Origin: Paenarthrobacter aurescens TC1
GTDB taxonomy: Bacteria > Actinomycetota > Actinomycetes > Actinomycetales > Micrococcaceae
Direction of reading: 5' to 3'
Assembly (NCBI GenBank): GCA_000014925.1
Contig: CP000474.1
Span: 2,232,001 to 2,296,000 of the forward strand
Length of the DNA: 64,000 bases
This document shows, in pieces, positions 34,096 through 43,199 of this stretch; within the stretch, counting starts at the first letter, position 1, and every line of letters begins with the position of its first letter. The notes below the pieces were generated by a model, which was not told the DNA's origin, did not search any database, and saw nothing but the letters and a program-made list of their open reading frames with translations. A program made the position numbers and the translations under genes.

Positions 34096-35280
34096 ATGAA
34101 GAGCCGATCCCGGGAGCATCTCATCGGACTGGTGCTGTGCCCTGTCCTGATGCTGGGACTTTCGGCATGCCTTCCGCCTTCAACTGACGGTCTCTCGCCT
34201 GGCTCGAACCCCGCTTCGCCCCCTGCGGCCCCCGAGGCAAATGCCAGCGCATCCCCGAACAGCACCACAGCAAATAGCACCTCATCAAACAGCGCGTCCC
34301 AGGACACCCCGGCACAGGACACCTCGGCGTCGGCCCCCACAACACAGGAGGCCTCGACGCAAACGCAACCCGCCGGCGTCGACCCCACCGGAAGTTCCAG
34401 CATCTCCCAACAACCCGGGGAAAGCACGGGTCCCGTGGCAGCTCCCCAGGAGCCCACCGTGGTGAGCTGGCTACCCACCGGACCCATCGGGTCCGGCGAT
34501 CCTGTCCCGGGCCAGCGGTACCTCCTGCTCCAGCAACTCCAGTGCGATGCCTTGGCCGAGCACGTGGAAGGCGCATCGGATGCCGCGCTCTGGCTGGCGG
34601 GCGCCGCCGTCTGCCGCGCCCTTCAGACCGGAAGCCAAGAGGACTGGCAGCGGGCGTCCATCGCCGTAGCCACCACTCCAAGGGTGTCCCAAAGGCAGTG
34701 CCTTGAATTCAGGGTGGCTGCCACGTTGACTTCTGTGGTGGCGCAGCACCGCCGCAGTCCCGGCAGTGTTTTCACGGCGGATCCGGCACCGGGAGAAGCG
34801 TGCCCCCGGCAATTGCTCGGGCTGACCGTAGTGGACGAGGACTTGCGACCCCTCATCGGCGGGCCCCGCGCCTCGGGTCCCAGGACAGGCGGCACCATTG
34901 TGCGCTTGGACGGCTACTACGTACGGGTAGGAGCTGTCCTGTTCGACGGCGTCCCTGCAGTCCCGGACATTGTGGCCGGGGGAGGGGACTACCAGGCGTT
35001 GTACCTGCGAATGCCGCCCGCCGATGGCAGGGACACCCTCCGGATTTCCATCACGGACACGGTGGAGGTGGCCGGGACGGTGACATTCTTCTACGACGAT
35101 CCCGCCGTTTCCAGCAGCACCCCTCATCCATCGGAAGCCGCGGGCACGCCACCGGATAATGAGTCGGACAATGAGCCGGCCAACGGGCCGCCAAGTGAAC
35201 CGCCCAACAACAGTCTCTCTCGACGGACAGGGCAAGACGCGCCCTCCCTGGGCAAGCGGACCCGTCCGTCCACTGACTAG
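34096..35280 (+). CDS. Secreted lipoprotein of unknown function with Ser/Thr/Pro-rich linkers
   Basis: The 394-aa product has a lipoprotein signal with lipobox LGLSAC (Cys 25), a long Ser/Thr/Ala/Gln-rich linker to about residue 125, a folded middle domain with four cysteines (LLLQQLQCDALAEHVEGASDAALWLAGAAVCRAL, QRQCLEFRVAA, GEACPRQLLGLTVV) and then an Ig/IPT-like beta region (GTIVRLDGYYVRVGAVLFDGVPAVPDIVAGGG). It ends in another low-complexity tail. It should be anchored outside the membrane. I do not recognise a family. ATG 34096 has AGGTGGGG upstream. Confidence 0.72.
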   Translation: MKSRSREHLIGLVLCPVLMLGLSACLPPSTDGLSPGSNPASPPAAPEANASASPNSTTANSTSSNSASQDTPAQDTSASAPTTQEASTQTQPAGVDPTGSSSISQQPGESTGPVAAPQEPTVVSWLPTGPIGSGDPVPGQRYLLLQQLQCDALAEHVEGASDAALWLAGAAVCRALQTGSQEDWQRASIAVATTPRVSQRQCLEFRVAATLTSVVAQHRRSPGSVFTADPAPGEACPRQLLGLTVVDEDLRPLIGGPRASGPRTGGTIVRLDGYYVRVGAVLFDGVPAVPDIVAGGGDYQALYLRMPPADGRDTLRISITDTVEVAGTVTFFYDDPAVSSSTPHPSEAAGTPPDNESDNEPANGPPSEPPNNSLSRRTGQDAPSLGKRTRPSTD

Positions 35281-35295
35281 TCCGGGGTCATGTCT

Positions 35296-35301
35296 TAGTC
35301 T
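35296..35301 (+). promoter_or_regulatory. -10 hexamer of leaderless RibD-C gene
   Basis: TAGTCT is followed by GGGGCC and then ATG 35308. The GGGG run is too close to the ATG to act as a Shine-Dalgarno sequence. Confidence 0.5.
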
Positions 35302-35307
35302 GGGGCC

Positions 35308-35850
35308 ATGTCGATTTTCCAGTACTACGTAGCTTCAACTGTTGATGGCTTCATCGCATCACCGGATGACGACCTTGGCTGGCTCCTGCAGTTCGACCGA
35401 GTCGAGGGCGTGAACGAGAGCATCGAGTCCTTCATGGCCGGTGTCGGCTGCATCGCCATGGGGGGCGAAACCTACCGATGGCTTATGGAACATGAACCCG
35501 GGAAGTGGCCGTATCCGGGCACCCCATGCTGGGTCTTCACCCACCACGAGTACTCCGCACCGGCCGGCTCGGATATCACTTTCGTCCGCGGTGACGTTCG
35601 TGAGTTCGCACCGGACCTGCTCAAGGACGCTGGAGACAAGAACGTTTGGCTCGTGGGTGGGGGCGACCTCGTGGCCCAATTCGCTAATGCCGGTCTGCTG
35701 CACGAGATGATTGTCACCATCATTCCCGTGGTGCTGGGCGCAGGAAAGCGGCTGTTGCCGCTCAACGGCCCCACGGCGCCGCTCGAGTTGGTTTCGTCCA
35801 AGATCCTTGGCGGGGCGGCGGCCGAACTGCACTACCGGCTTCCCCGGTAG
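35308..35850 (+). CDS. Dihydrofolate reductase-like (RibD C-terminal domain) protein
   Basis: The 180-aa protein has the RibD-C/DHFR fold: IFQYYVASTVDGFIASPDDDLGWL at the start, AMGGETYRWLMEH near residue 50, NVWLVGGGDLVAQFANAGLLHEMIVTIIPVVLGAGKRLLP near 112-152. Such proteins bind NADPH and reduce pterin- or flavin-related substrates, but most, as here, have no assigned reaction. It stands alone between a lipoprotein gene and a convergent hotdog thioesterase. Confidence 0.85.
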   Translation: MSIFQYYVASTVDGFIASPDDDLGWLLQFDRVEGVNESIESFMAGVGCIAMGGETYRWLMEHEPGKWPYPGTPCWVFTHHEYSAPAGSDITFVRGDVREFAPDLLKDAGDKNVWLVGGGDLVAQFANAGLLHEMIVTIIPVVLGAGKRLLPLNGPTAPLELVSSKILGGAAAELHYRLPR

Positions 35851-35869
35851 TCACGTCAACTGGCTGGAG

Positions 35870-36331
35870 TCAGTGGCGATTGTCCCGGATCATATTGGTG
35901 ATCCGGGCTGTTGAGAGCCTTCGCCCTTTGTCATCCGTAATGACAATCTCGTGGGTGGCCAGCGTGCCGCCCAGGTGGATGGCCGTGCAGGTGCCCGTTA
36001 CGGTGCCGCTGGCGACGGATCGGTGATGGGTTGCGCCGACTTCAATGCCCACAGCGTGGCGTCCCTTGCCGGCGTGCAGCGAAGCAGCAAACGATCCCAG
36101 TGTCTCCGCCAGGACAACGTGCGCCCCGCCGTGCAGGATGCCCGCAACCTGGGTGTTTCCCTCCACGGGCATGGTGGCAACACTGCGTTCGGCGCCCAGT
36201 TCCGTGAAGCGGATGCCAAGTTTCACTACAAGGGCACCAACGCCGTGTGCTGAGAGCCAATCGTGGAATTCTTGCGGCACACCTGCCTCGTTGAGCTCGT
36301 CGACAAACCTGTTCGGCGTGAAATTGTCCAT
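35870..36331 (-). CDS. Hotdog-fold thioesterase (PaaI family)
   Basis: The 153-aa protein has the PaaI hotdog core: GIRFTELGAERSVATMPVEGNTQVAGILHGGAHVVLAETLGSFAAS near residues 38-84 with the acidic catalytic position in ETLG, and GTVTGTCTAIHLGGTLATHEIVITDDKGRRLSTARITN near 108-148. It should hydrolyse acyl-CoA thioesters. The ATG at 36331 lies 5 nt after a TAGTTG hexamer; a neighbouring in-frame ATG at 36334 is possible. It is divergent from polA with a 22-bp gap. Confidence 0.85.
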   Translation of the reverse strand: MDNFTPNRFVDELNEAGVPQEFHDWLSAHGVGALVVKLGIRFTELGAERSVATMPVEGNTQVAGILHGGAHVVLAETLGSFAASLHAGKGRHAVGIEVGATHHRSVASGTVTGTCTAIHLGGTLATHEIVITDDKGRRLSTARITNMIRDNRH

Positions 36332-36336
36332 CATGC

Positions 36337-36346
36337 CAACTAGGCT
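36337..36346. promoter_or_regulatory. Overlapping divergent -10 hexamers of the hotdog gene and polA
   Basis: Plus strand CAACTAGGCT contains TAGGCT (36341-36346) for polA and, on the minus strand, TAGTTG (36342-36337) for the hotdog gene. They share the TA at 36341-36342. The starts are 7 nt (polA) and 5 nt (hotdog) beyond the hexamers. Confidence 0.5.
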
Positions 36347-36353
36347 GGCACCT

Positions 36354-39137
36354 GTGAGTGAAACAACCAAACCGGACCAGGTTCCAACGGCCCAAGCTGC
36401 TGCCATCGCTACAGCACCCACCCCCTCTGCCACAGCATCCACCAGCATCACGGGGGAGGGCCGGCCAAGGTTGCTGGTCCTGGACGGCCACTCCATGGCG
36501 TTCCGGGCTTTCTACGCCCTCCCCGCAGAGAATTTCTCCACAGCCAGGGGGCAATACACCAACGCCGTCCACGGCTTCACGTCAATGCTGATCAACCTGA
36601 TCAAGGACCAGAAGCCCACCCACGTCGCCGTAGCCTTCGATGTCTCCGATGACACCACGTTCCGTAAGGCGGAATACAGCGAATACAAGGGCGGCCGTAA
36701 CGCCACGCCAGCGGAATTCGCCGGCCAAATCGGTCTCATAGCCAAGGTCATGGAAGCTTGGGGCATCCGGACCATTGCCATGCCCGGATACGAAGCCGAT
36801 GACGTCCTGGCCACGCTGGCAGCACAAGGTGACGCTGCAGGCTTTGAGGTGCTGCTTGTTTCCGGTGACAGGGACGCGTTCCAACTCATCAATGACAACG
36901 TCTTTGTGCTGTACCCCAAGCAAGGTGTCAGCAACATCCCGAAGATGGACGCAGCGGCCATCGAGGAGAAGTACTTCGTCAAGCCCGGTCTGTACTCGGA
37001 CCTCGCCGCGCTGGTGGGGGAGACTGCGGACAACCTTCCCGGAGTTCCGGGAGTTGGCCCCAAGACCGCTGCCAAGTGGATCAACCTCTATGGAGGGCTC
37101 GAGGGCATCCTGGAAAACCTTGATTCGATCGGCGGAAAGGTGGGTGGCGCACTCAAGGAGAACCTTGAAAACGTCAAGCGAAACCGCCGGCTGAATCAAC
37201 TTCTGACCGATCTTGACTTGCCTATCACTCTGGCGGATCTACACGAGCCCCGCCCGGACCGCCAAGCGATCGAGGAGCTCTTTGAAGAGCTTGAATTCCG
37301 TACCCTACGCACCAGGCTTTTCGATCTCTACGGCGACGACACCGCTGGGGCCGCGCCGGAGACCATCGAGGCACCTGAGTTCGCCAAGCTCACGGATGCT
37401 GCAGGACTCGAAGCATTCTTCGCCGCAGGATCCGGTGTCCGCTCAGCCCTCGCCGTGCAGCTGGTACCCGGACGCATCGGGGATGACGCGAGTGCCCTGG
37501 CTGTTGTCAGGAACAACGGAGCTGCCTACATAGAGCTGGCAGGCCTGGACGCGGCTGCAGAATCTGTCCTGGCCCGCTGGCTGCAGGATCCCGAGGAAGC
37601 CAAGGTCCTTCACGAATTCAAGTCGGCTCTCAAGGCCCTTCACAACCGTGGCTTGGGACTGGAAGGCGTGGTGGATGACACCTCCATCTCCGGCTACCTG
37701 ATCCAGCCGGACCGCCGCAGCTACGACCTTGCTGAGCTGGCCCAAGTGCACCTGAAGATCTCCCTTGCCGCTGCTGCGGCCCAGTCCGGACAGTTGGAAT
37801 TGGACCTTTCCGGTGACACCGACGAAGTTGCCGCAACAGCGCTCGTCCAGCATGCCGCCGTCGTGCACGCCTTGAGCAAGCACTTCGAAAAGGAACTTGC
37901 CGAGATCAAGGCCGATGCCCTGTTGACCACGCTGGAACTTCCGGTGGCACGAGTGCTGGCACAGATGGAACTGACCGGCATTTTTGTGTCCACGGACCGA
38001 ATGGACGAGCAACTGGCTGACCTCACCAAGGTGATCGAGAATGCTCAGGAACAGGCTTTTGCGGCTATCGGACATGAGGTCAACCTCGGGTCCCCCAAGC
38101 AGTTGCAAACGGTGCTGTTCGACGAACTAGGCCTCCCGAAGACCAAAAAGATCAAGTCCGGCTACACCACGGACGCTGCGTCGTTGAAGGGGCTGTTGGA
38201 GAAGACCGGCCACGAGTTCCTGGTACAACTCATGGCGCACCGCGAGTCGTCCAAGCTGGCCCAGATGGTGGAGACCCTCAAAAAGTCCGTGGCGGATGAT
38301 GCGCGCATCCACACTACGTACGCCCAGAACATTGCAGCCACGGGCCGCATCTCGTCCAACAACCCCAACCTGCAGAACATCCCGGTCCGCAGCGAAGAGG
38401 GTCGTCGGGTTCGCAGCATCTTCATGGTCAGCGAGGGCTATGAATGCTTGCTATCGGCCGACTATTCGCAGATCGAGATGCGCATCATGGCGCACCTTTC
38501 AGGGGACCAGGCATTGATTCAGGCCTACAAAGACGGGGAGGACCTGCACCGCTTCGTCGGTGCGCGGATCTTCAATGTTGAACCGGCCGAAGTCACCAGT
38601 GCCATGCGCTCAAAAGTGAAGGCGATGTCCTATGGCCTGGCTTACGGCCTGACGTCATTCGGCTTGTCAAAGCAGCTGGAGATCTCCGTGGACGAGGCTC
38701 GCACGCTGATGAAGGACTACTACGACCGCTTCGGTGCCGTACGCGCCTACCTTGACGGCGTCAGGGACCAAGCCAGGGTAGACGGTTACACAGCCACCAT
38801 CGAAGGGCGCCGCCGCTACCTGCCGGACCTGACCAGCACCAACCGTCAAGCCCGGGAAGCAGCCGAGCGCATCGCACTGAACTCACCCATCCAGGGTTCG
38901 GCCGCGGACATCATCAAGCGCGCCATGCTGGGCGTCTCGGCTGAGCTTGCCAGCCAAGGACTCAAGTCCCGCATGCTGCTGCAGGTCCACGACGAACTTG
39001 TCCTGGAGGTTGCCCCGGGAGAACGCGAAGCCGTGGAGAAGCTGGTGATCGAACAGATGGGCTCAGCTGCTGAGTTGTCAGTCCCGCTTGATGTCCAGAT
39101 TGGCGTTGGTTCCAGCTGGTACGAGGCCGGACACTAA
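36354..39137 (+). CDS. polA: DNA polymerase I
   Basis: The 927-aa enzyme has the 5'-3' nuclease (LLVLDGHSMAFRAFYALP, PGYEADDVLATLA, VSGDRDAFQLIND, GETADNLPGVPGVGPKTAAK), a degenerate proofreading domain and a full polymerase domain: motif A LLSADYSQIEMRIMAHLS, motif B RSKVKAMSYGLAYGLTSFGL, motif C LQVHDELVLEV. At the usual 3'-5' exonuclease sites the acidic residues are not visible (ALAVQLVP; HEFKSALKAL), as in other actinobacterial PolA. GTG 36354 gives a short extra N-terminus of about 40 low-complexity residues and fits the -10 spacing for a leaderless start. Confidence 0.95.
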   Translation: MSETTKPDQVPTAQAAAIATAPTPSATASTSITGEGRPRLLVLDGHSMAFRAFYALPAENFSTARGQYTNAVHGFTSMLINLIKDQKPTHVAVAFDVSDDTTFRKAEYSEYKGGRNATPAEFAGQIGLIAKVMEAWGIRTIAMPGYEADDVLATLAAQGDAAGFEVLLVSGDRDAFQLINDNVFVLYPKQGVSNIPKMDAAAIEEKYFVKPGLYSDLAALVGETADNLPGVPGVGPKTAAKWINLYGGLEGILENLDSIGGKVGGALKENLENVKRNRRLNQLLTDLDLPITLADLHEPRPDRQAIEELFEELEFRTLRTRLFDLYGDDTAGAAPETIEAPEFAKLTDAAGLEAFFAAGSGVRSALAVQLVPGRIGDDASALAVVRNNGAAYIELAGLDAAAESVLARWLQDPEEAKVLHEFKSALKALHNRGLGLEGVVDDTSISGYLIQPDRRSYDLAELAQVHLKISLAAAAAQSGQLELDLSGDTDEVAATALVQHAAVVHALSKHFEKELAEIKADALLTTLELPVARVLAQMELTGIFVSTDRMDEQLADLTKVIENAQEQAFAAIGHEVNLGSPKQLQTVLFDELGLPKTKKIKSGYTTDAASLKGLLEKTGHEFLVQLMAHRESSKLAQMVETLKKSVADDARIHTTYAQNIAATGRISSNNPNLQNIPVRSEEGRRVRSIFMVSEGYECLLSADYSQIEMRIMAHLSGDQALIQAYKDGEDLHRFVGARIFNVEPAEVTSAMRSKVKAMSYGLAYGLTSFGLSKQLEISVDEARTLMKDYYDRFGAVRAYLDGVRDQARVDGYTATIEGRRRYLPDLTSTNRQAREAAERIALNSPIQGSAADIIKRAMLGVSAELASQGLKSRMLLQVHDELVLEVAPGEREAVEKLVIEQMGSAAELSVPLDVQIGVGSSWYEAGH

Positions 39138-39160
39138 TCCGGGCAGAGCATTCACAGGAA

Positions 39161-39203
39161 CGCCGGAGGGCGCGCCGCCGAGATGGTGGCGCGCCCTCCG
39201 GCG
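39161..39203 (+). terminator. Perfect 16-bp-stem hairpin after polA
   Basis: CGCCGGAGGGCGCGCC (39161-39176) and GGCGCGCCCTCCGGCG (39188-39203) pair exactly around an 11-nt loop, 24 bp past the polA stop. There is no T run; the -10 of the next gene begins 7 bp after it, so it may also insulate that promoter. Confidence 0.7.
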
Positions 39204-39209
39204 TCTGGC

Positions 39210-39215
39210 TAGGCT
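39210..39215 (+). promoter_or_regulatory. -10 hexamer of leaderless eis-like gene
   Basis: TAGGCT is followed by CGAGGC and then GTG 39222, giving the 6-nt spacing; the adjoining hairpin ends 7 bp upstream. Confidence 0.5.
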
Positions 39216-39221
39216 CGAGGC

Positions 39222-40535
39222 GTGGCTGATCCCATTGACAACAACTCCGGAAAATACACTGTCCAACGTTTCCCTGCCGTAGCCGATCCGGCTGACCCCG
39301 GCTACAGCCGCTGCACCACTTGGGTACAGGCCGTCTCCCACGGCTTCCACCAACAGCGGCGCGACGACGAATACCTGGCCAAGACCCTGACGGCCTATCA
39401 AACCGACAAGCGCGAACTGACAGGCGTCTATGTCAACGGCAGCGTGCCTGATCACTCGCTCGGCGCCGACGTTCCGGTGGCAACGTACGCCACCATGCGC
39501 AAGGCCTTGAACATTGGCTTCGGCCGCCAGTTGGAAGCCCACCTGGTCACCGCCGTCACAGTCCGCGGTACGCACCGGCGGAACGGGATCCTTCGCGGCA
39601 TGATCACCGCCGATCTGGAAGCTGCCAAGGATGACGGCCTTGCCATGGCCGCCCTCACAGCGTCCGAGGCCTCCATTTATGGCCGCTTCGGTTTCGGCGT
39701 GGCAACTTTTGAACGAAGCATCAAGGTTGATACAGGCCCACGCTTCCGGCTGAGGGGTCTGCCGCAAGGCACTGTGGAAGTCGCCGATCCGTCTGTGCTC
39801 CTGGACGTGGCCCCACAGGTCTTTGAACGTCTCCAGCGGCTCTCGCCGGGTTCCATTGACCGGCAGGAGTACTACCGGCTAGTCGCTTCCGGTTCCATCG
39901 GCCATGACGGCAAGCCAGACACCTCCGTCCGTTGCGCCCTGCACTATGACCTTTCCGGATCTTTGGATGGCTACGTTTCCTACCGCTTCAAAGGCTGGGA
40001 CCACAAGCCATACACCATGGAGATCGTGGATCTTGTGGCGGCAAGCAACGCGGCCTACCTTGACCTGTGGCGCTTCCTGGGCAGCATCGACCTCATTGAC
40101 GAGGTGACGTGGGTTGAAGCGCCTGTCGATGACCCCCTTGCGTGGGCACTGGAGGATCCGAGGTGCATTGAGGCCTCTGAAATCCGCGACATGCTGTGGC
40201 TCAGGATCCTGGATACACCAGCCGCCTTGCAAGCCCGCAGCTTCCCCGTTGCCGGCAGGCTGGTGCTGGAGGTGACGGATTCTTTGGGTTTGGCGGGTGG
40301 CACCTGGGTTCTGGAGTCCGACGGCGGTGCTGCCGCCGTCGTGAAGGAAGCGGCCGGAGAGACGCCCGACCTCAGCCTCGACGCAGCGGACCTTGGCTCC
40401 ATCTACCTAGGTGCGGTGTCGCCGGTGACCTTGGCCGCGGCCGGTCGGATCCAGGAGAAGACCCCGGGCGCAGCCTTACTGGCCCAGCAACTCTTTGCAG
40501 TCGAACGATCTGCGCACTGCCTCACCCACTTCTAG
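39222..40535 (+). CDS. Eis-like GNAT-family N-acetyltransferase
   Basis: The 437-aa protein fits the Eis family of tandem-GNAT enzymes with a C-terminal sterol-carrier-like domain: VATYATMRKALNIGFGRQLEAHLVTAVTVRGTHRRNGILRGMITADLEAAKDDGLAMAALTASEASIYGRFGFG near residues 85-160 contains the acetyl-CoA loop RRNGILRGM. The C-terminus (GSIYLGAVSPVTLAAAGRIQEKTPGA) carries the SCP2-like fold and the terminal acid group. Relatives acetylate amines, including aminoglycosides; the native substrate is unknown here. Confidence 0.88.
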   Translation: MADPIDNNSGKYTVQRFPAVADPADPGYSRCTTWVQAVSHGFHQQRRDDEYLAKTLTAYQTDKRELTGVYVNGSVPDHSLGADVPVATYATMRKALNIGFGRQLEAHLVTAVTVRGTHRRNGILRGMITADLEAAKDDGLAMAALTASEASIYGRFGFGVATFERSIKVDTGPRFRLRGLPQGTVEVADPSVLLDVAPQVFERLQRLSPGSIDRQEYYRLVASGSIGHDGKPDTSVRCALHYDLSGSLDGYVSYRFKGWDHKPYTMEIVDLVAASNAAYLDLWRFLGSIDLIDEVTWVEAPVDDPLAWALEDPRCIEASEIRDMLWLRILDTPAALQARSFPVAGRLVLEVTDSLGLAGGTWVLESDGGAAAVVKEAAGETPDLSLDAADLGSIYLGAVSPVTLAAAGRIQEKTPGAALLAQQLFAVERSAHCLTHF

Positions 40536-40585
40536 ACGGCATCAGATAGCCACAATCACATAGTCACAACCAGATAGGGACATCC

Positions 40586-41539
40586 ATGGGGGATTCCAAG
40601 CGGCGGCCGTTGGCCGGCCGGCGATCAGTGCTGCTTGGAATGGCAGGGCTCGCTTCTGCTGCCTTGGCGGCGTGTGCGGACGGAGGCAGTGCCATCCCAC
40701 GGGCGGCCTCAAACGCAACTCCTTCAGGGGCCCCGCGTACGGGTCCGGCCATAGCCCCACCTTCCATAGCTGCCAGGTCCAGCGAACAGGCCGCTGCTGC
40801 CCTTGCTCCGGCCGCAACGGCCACACCGAAGGCCAGGCCGGACAAGCAGCAGATCGTGGCGGAATTCGCCGGCAGGCATCCCAAGGAATGGGGGCTGCAC
40901 GTGACGGGAGTCGTGAACAAGTCACAGTCCCACAAGGTGGCACTGACCTTTGACGCGTGCGGCGGACCGGGCGGTACGGCCTGCGACCACAAACTCCTGC
41001 AAACCCTTCGGAAGCTCAGTGTTCCCGCAACGCTGTTTATCAACAGTCGCTGGATCCACGCCAACCCCTCTCTGTCCGCAGAACTGGCCGCTGACCCCCT
41101 GTTCGAACTCGCCAACCACGGCACCGCCCACCTGCCGTTGTCAGTGAATGGCAAGTCCGCTTATGGAATCCACGGCACCGCCAGCGTTGCCGCGGCCTAC
41201 GACGAACTCATGGGCAACCAGGCGATCCTGCAGGAGATCGGCGGTAAGGTTCCGCAGTTTTTCCGCCCAGGGACTGCGTTCTACGACGACGTCGCGGTAG
41301 AAGTAACGCGAAGGCTCGGTATGATTCCGGTCAACTTCACGGTCAACGGCGACGGCGGAGCCACATATTCTGCAGCCACCGTCGCGGCGGAGGTGGGGCG
41401 GGTGGTGCCGGGTGACATCGTCATTTCACACTTCAATAGACCGGCTGCAGGCACTGCGGACGGCTATGCGCGCGCCTTGCCGCGCCTGCTGGACCACGGC
41501 GTCTCGTTTGCCCGTCTTGGAGACGTTCTGACGCTGTAA
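40586..41539 (+). CDS. Exported polysaccharide deacetylase family protein (CE4-like)
   Basis: The 317-aa protein starts with a twin-arginine-like signal (KRRPLAGRRSVLLGMAGLASAALAACADGG) whose LAAC may be a lipobox, then an Ala/Pro linker and a NodB-type domain from about residue 115: VALTFDACGGPGGTACDHKLLQTLRKLSVPATLFINSRWI, ELANHGTAHLPLSVNG, FFRPGTAFYDDVAVEVTRRLG and GDIVISHFNRPAAGTADGYARALPRLLDHGVSFARLGDV. The TFDAC and HGTAH motifs supply the metal-binding Asp and His residues. It probably removes acetyl groups from cell-wall or other glycans. Confidence 0.87.
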   Translation: MGDSKRRPLAGRRSVLLGMAGLASAALAACADGGSAIPRAASNATPSGAPRTGPAIAPPSIAARSSEQAAAALAPAATATPKARPDKQQIVAEFAGRHPKEWGLHVTGVVNKSQSHKVALTFDACGGPGGTACDHKLLQTLRKLSVPATLFINSRWIHANPSLSAELAADPLFELANHGTAHLPLSVNGKSAYGIHGTASVAAAYDELMGNQAILQEIGGKVPQFFRPGTAFYDDVAVEVTRRLGMIPVNFTVNGDGGATYSAATVAAEVGRVVPGDIVISHFNRPAAGTADGYARALPRLLDHGVSFARLGDVLTL

Positions 41540-41547
41540 CACTCCTT

Positions 41548-41577
41548 TTGACCCTGCTTTGCCAATGCGACTAGAAT
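41548..41577 (+). promoter_or_regulatory. rpsA promoter
   Basis: TTGACC (41548-41553) and TAGAAT (41572-41577) are 18 bp apart, followed by an AT-richer leader of about 140 nt before rpsA. The long leader contains a GC hairpin around 41658-41678 and could serve autoregulation by S1, which is known for rpsA in other bacteria. Confidence 0.65.
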
Positions 41578-41723
41578 AAACGGGCGTGTACTACGTGCAT
41601 GCATCCATTTTGTATTAATCCACAAATCAGGATGACCCGGTATTTTGCCGTGTTCTGCCGTCCGGACCCGGGCGGCAGCGGTTTGCCTGACCGACTATCT
41701 ATCCACAACGGAGCCCCTACTAC

Positions 41724-43199
41724 ATGACCATCACCTCCACCGAGAAGCCCGGTACCCCCGTAGTCGCCATTAACGACATCGGTACCGCTGAGGACTTCCT
41801 CGCAGCTGTCGACGCCACCATCAAGTACTTCAACGACGGAGACCTCGTCGAAGGTACCGTCGTCAAGGTCGACCGCGACGAAGTTCTGCTCGACATCGGT
41901 TACAAGACCGAAGGTGTCATCCCTTCCCGCGAGCTTTCCATCAAGCACGATGTTGATCCCGGTGACGTCGTCGCCGTTGGCGATCAGGTCGAAGCTTTGG
42001 TTCTCACCAAGGAAGACAAAGAAGGCCGTCTGATCCTCTCCAAGAAGCGTGCTCAGTACGAGCGTGCCTGGGGCGACATCGAGAAGGTCAAGGAAGAAGA
42101 CGGTGTCGTTACCGGTACCGTCATCGAGGTTGTCAAGGGTGGCCTCATCCTGGACATCGGCCTGCGTGGCTTCCTGCCCGCATCGCTCGTGGAGATGCGT
42201 CGTGTCCGCGACCTCGCTCCGTACATCGGTCAGCAGATCGAAGCCAAGATCATCGAGCTGGACAAGAACCGCAACAACGTTGTGCTGTCCCGCCGTGCAT
42301 GGCTCGAGCAGACCCAGTCCGAGGTTCGCTCCACGTTCCTCAACAAGCTGGAAAAGGGCCAGGTTCGTCCGGGCGTCGTTTCCTCCATCGTCAACTTCGG
42401 TGCATTCGTGGACCTGGGCGGCGTAGACGGCCTCGTTCACGTCTCCGAGCTGTCCTGGAAGCACATCGACCACCCGTCCGAGGTTGTCGAGGTTGGCCAG
42501 GAAGTCACCGTCGAGGTCCTCGAAGTGGATCTGGACCGCGAGCGTGTCTCCCTGTCGCTCAAGGCTACGCAGGAAGATCCGTGGCAGACCTTCGCCCGCA
42601 CCCACGCCCTCGGCCAGGTTGTTCCGGGTAAGGTCACCAAGCTGGTTCCGTTCGGTGCGTTCGTTCGCGTCGAAGACGGCATCGAAGGCCTCGTGCACAT
42701 CTCCGAGCTGGCAGTCCGCCACGTTGAGCTCGCCGAGCAGGTTGTCTCCGTTGGCGACGAACTGTTCGTCAAGGTCATCGACATCGACCTCGAGCGTCGT
42801 CGTATCTCCCTCTCCCTCAAGCAGGCTAACGAGGGCGTTGACGCTGACAGCACCGAGTTCGATCCCGCTCTGTACGGCATGGCCGCTGAGTACGACGAAG
42901 AGGGCAACTACAAGTACCCTGAGGGCTTCGACCCCGAGTCGAACGAATGGCTCGAAGGCTACGAGACCCAGCGCGCCGCTTGGGAGCAGCAGTACGCTGA
43001 CGCCCAGACCCGCTGGGAAGCTCACAAGAAGCAGGTTGCCCAGCACGCTGCTGACGACGCTGCTGCTGCAACGTCCGGTGAGAGCGATTCCGGCACCACG
43101 AGCTACTCCTCGGAGCCGGCTGCTGCTGAGTCCAACGCTGGTACCCTGGCGTCCGACGAAGCACTCGCCGCACTGCGTGAGAAGCTGACCGGCAACTAA
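41724..43199 (+). CDS. rpsA: 30S ribosomal protein S1
   Basis: The 491-aa protein has four S1 (OB-fold) domains at about residues 35-108, 118-190, 205-280 and 290-370, with the typical pattern GxVxxIxxFGAFVDLGG-DGLVHVSELS in the third and VTKLVPFGAFVRVEDGIEGLVHISEL in the fourth. The C-terminal 110 residues are acidic and Ala/Ser-rich. It brings mRNA to the ribosome. Four rather than six domains is the usual actinobacterial form. GGAG precedes the ATG. A strong terminator follows. Confidence 0.97.
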   Translation: MTITSTEKPGTPVVAINDIGTAEDFLAAVDATIKYFNDGDLVEGTVVKVDRDEVLLDIGYKTEGVIPSRELSIKHDVDPGDVVAVGDQVEALVLTKEDKEGRLILSKKRAQYERAWGDIEKVKEEDGVVTGTVIEVVKGGLILDIGLRGFLPASLVEMRRVRDLAPYIGQQIEAKIIELDKNRNNVVLSRRAWLEQTQSEVRSTFLNKLEKGQVRPGVVSSIVNFGAFVDLGGVDGLVHVSELSWKHIDHPSEVVEVGQEVTVEVLEVDLDRERVSLSLKATQEDPWQTFARTHALGQVVPGKVTKLVPFGAFVRVEDGIEGLVHISELAVRHVELAEQVVSVGDELFVKVIDIDLERRRISLSLKQANEGVDADSTEFDPALYGMAAEYDEEGNYKYPEGFDPESNEWLEGYETQRAAWEQQYADAQTRWEAHKKQVAQHAADDAAAATSGESDSGTTSYSSEPAAAESNAGTLASDEALAALREKLTGN

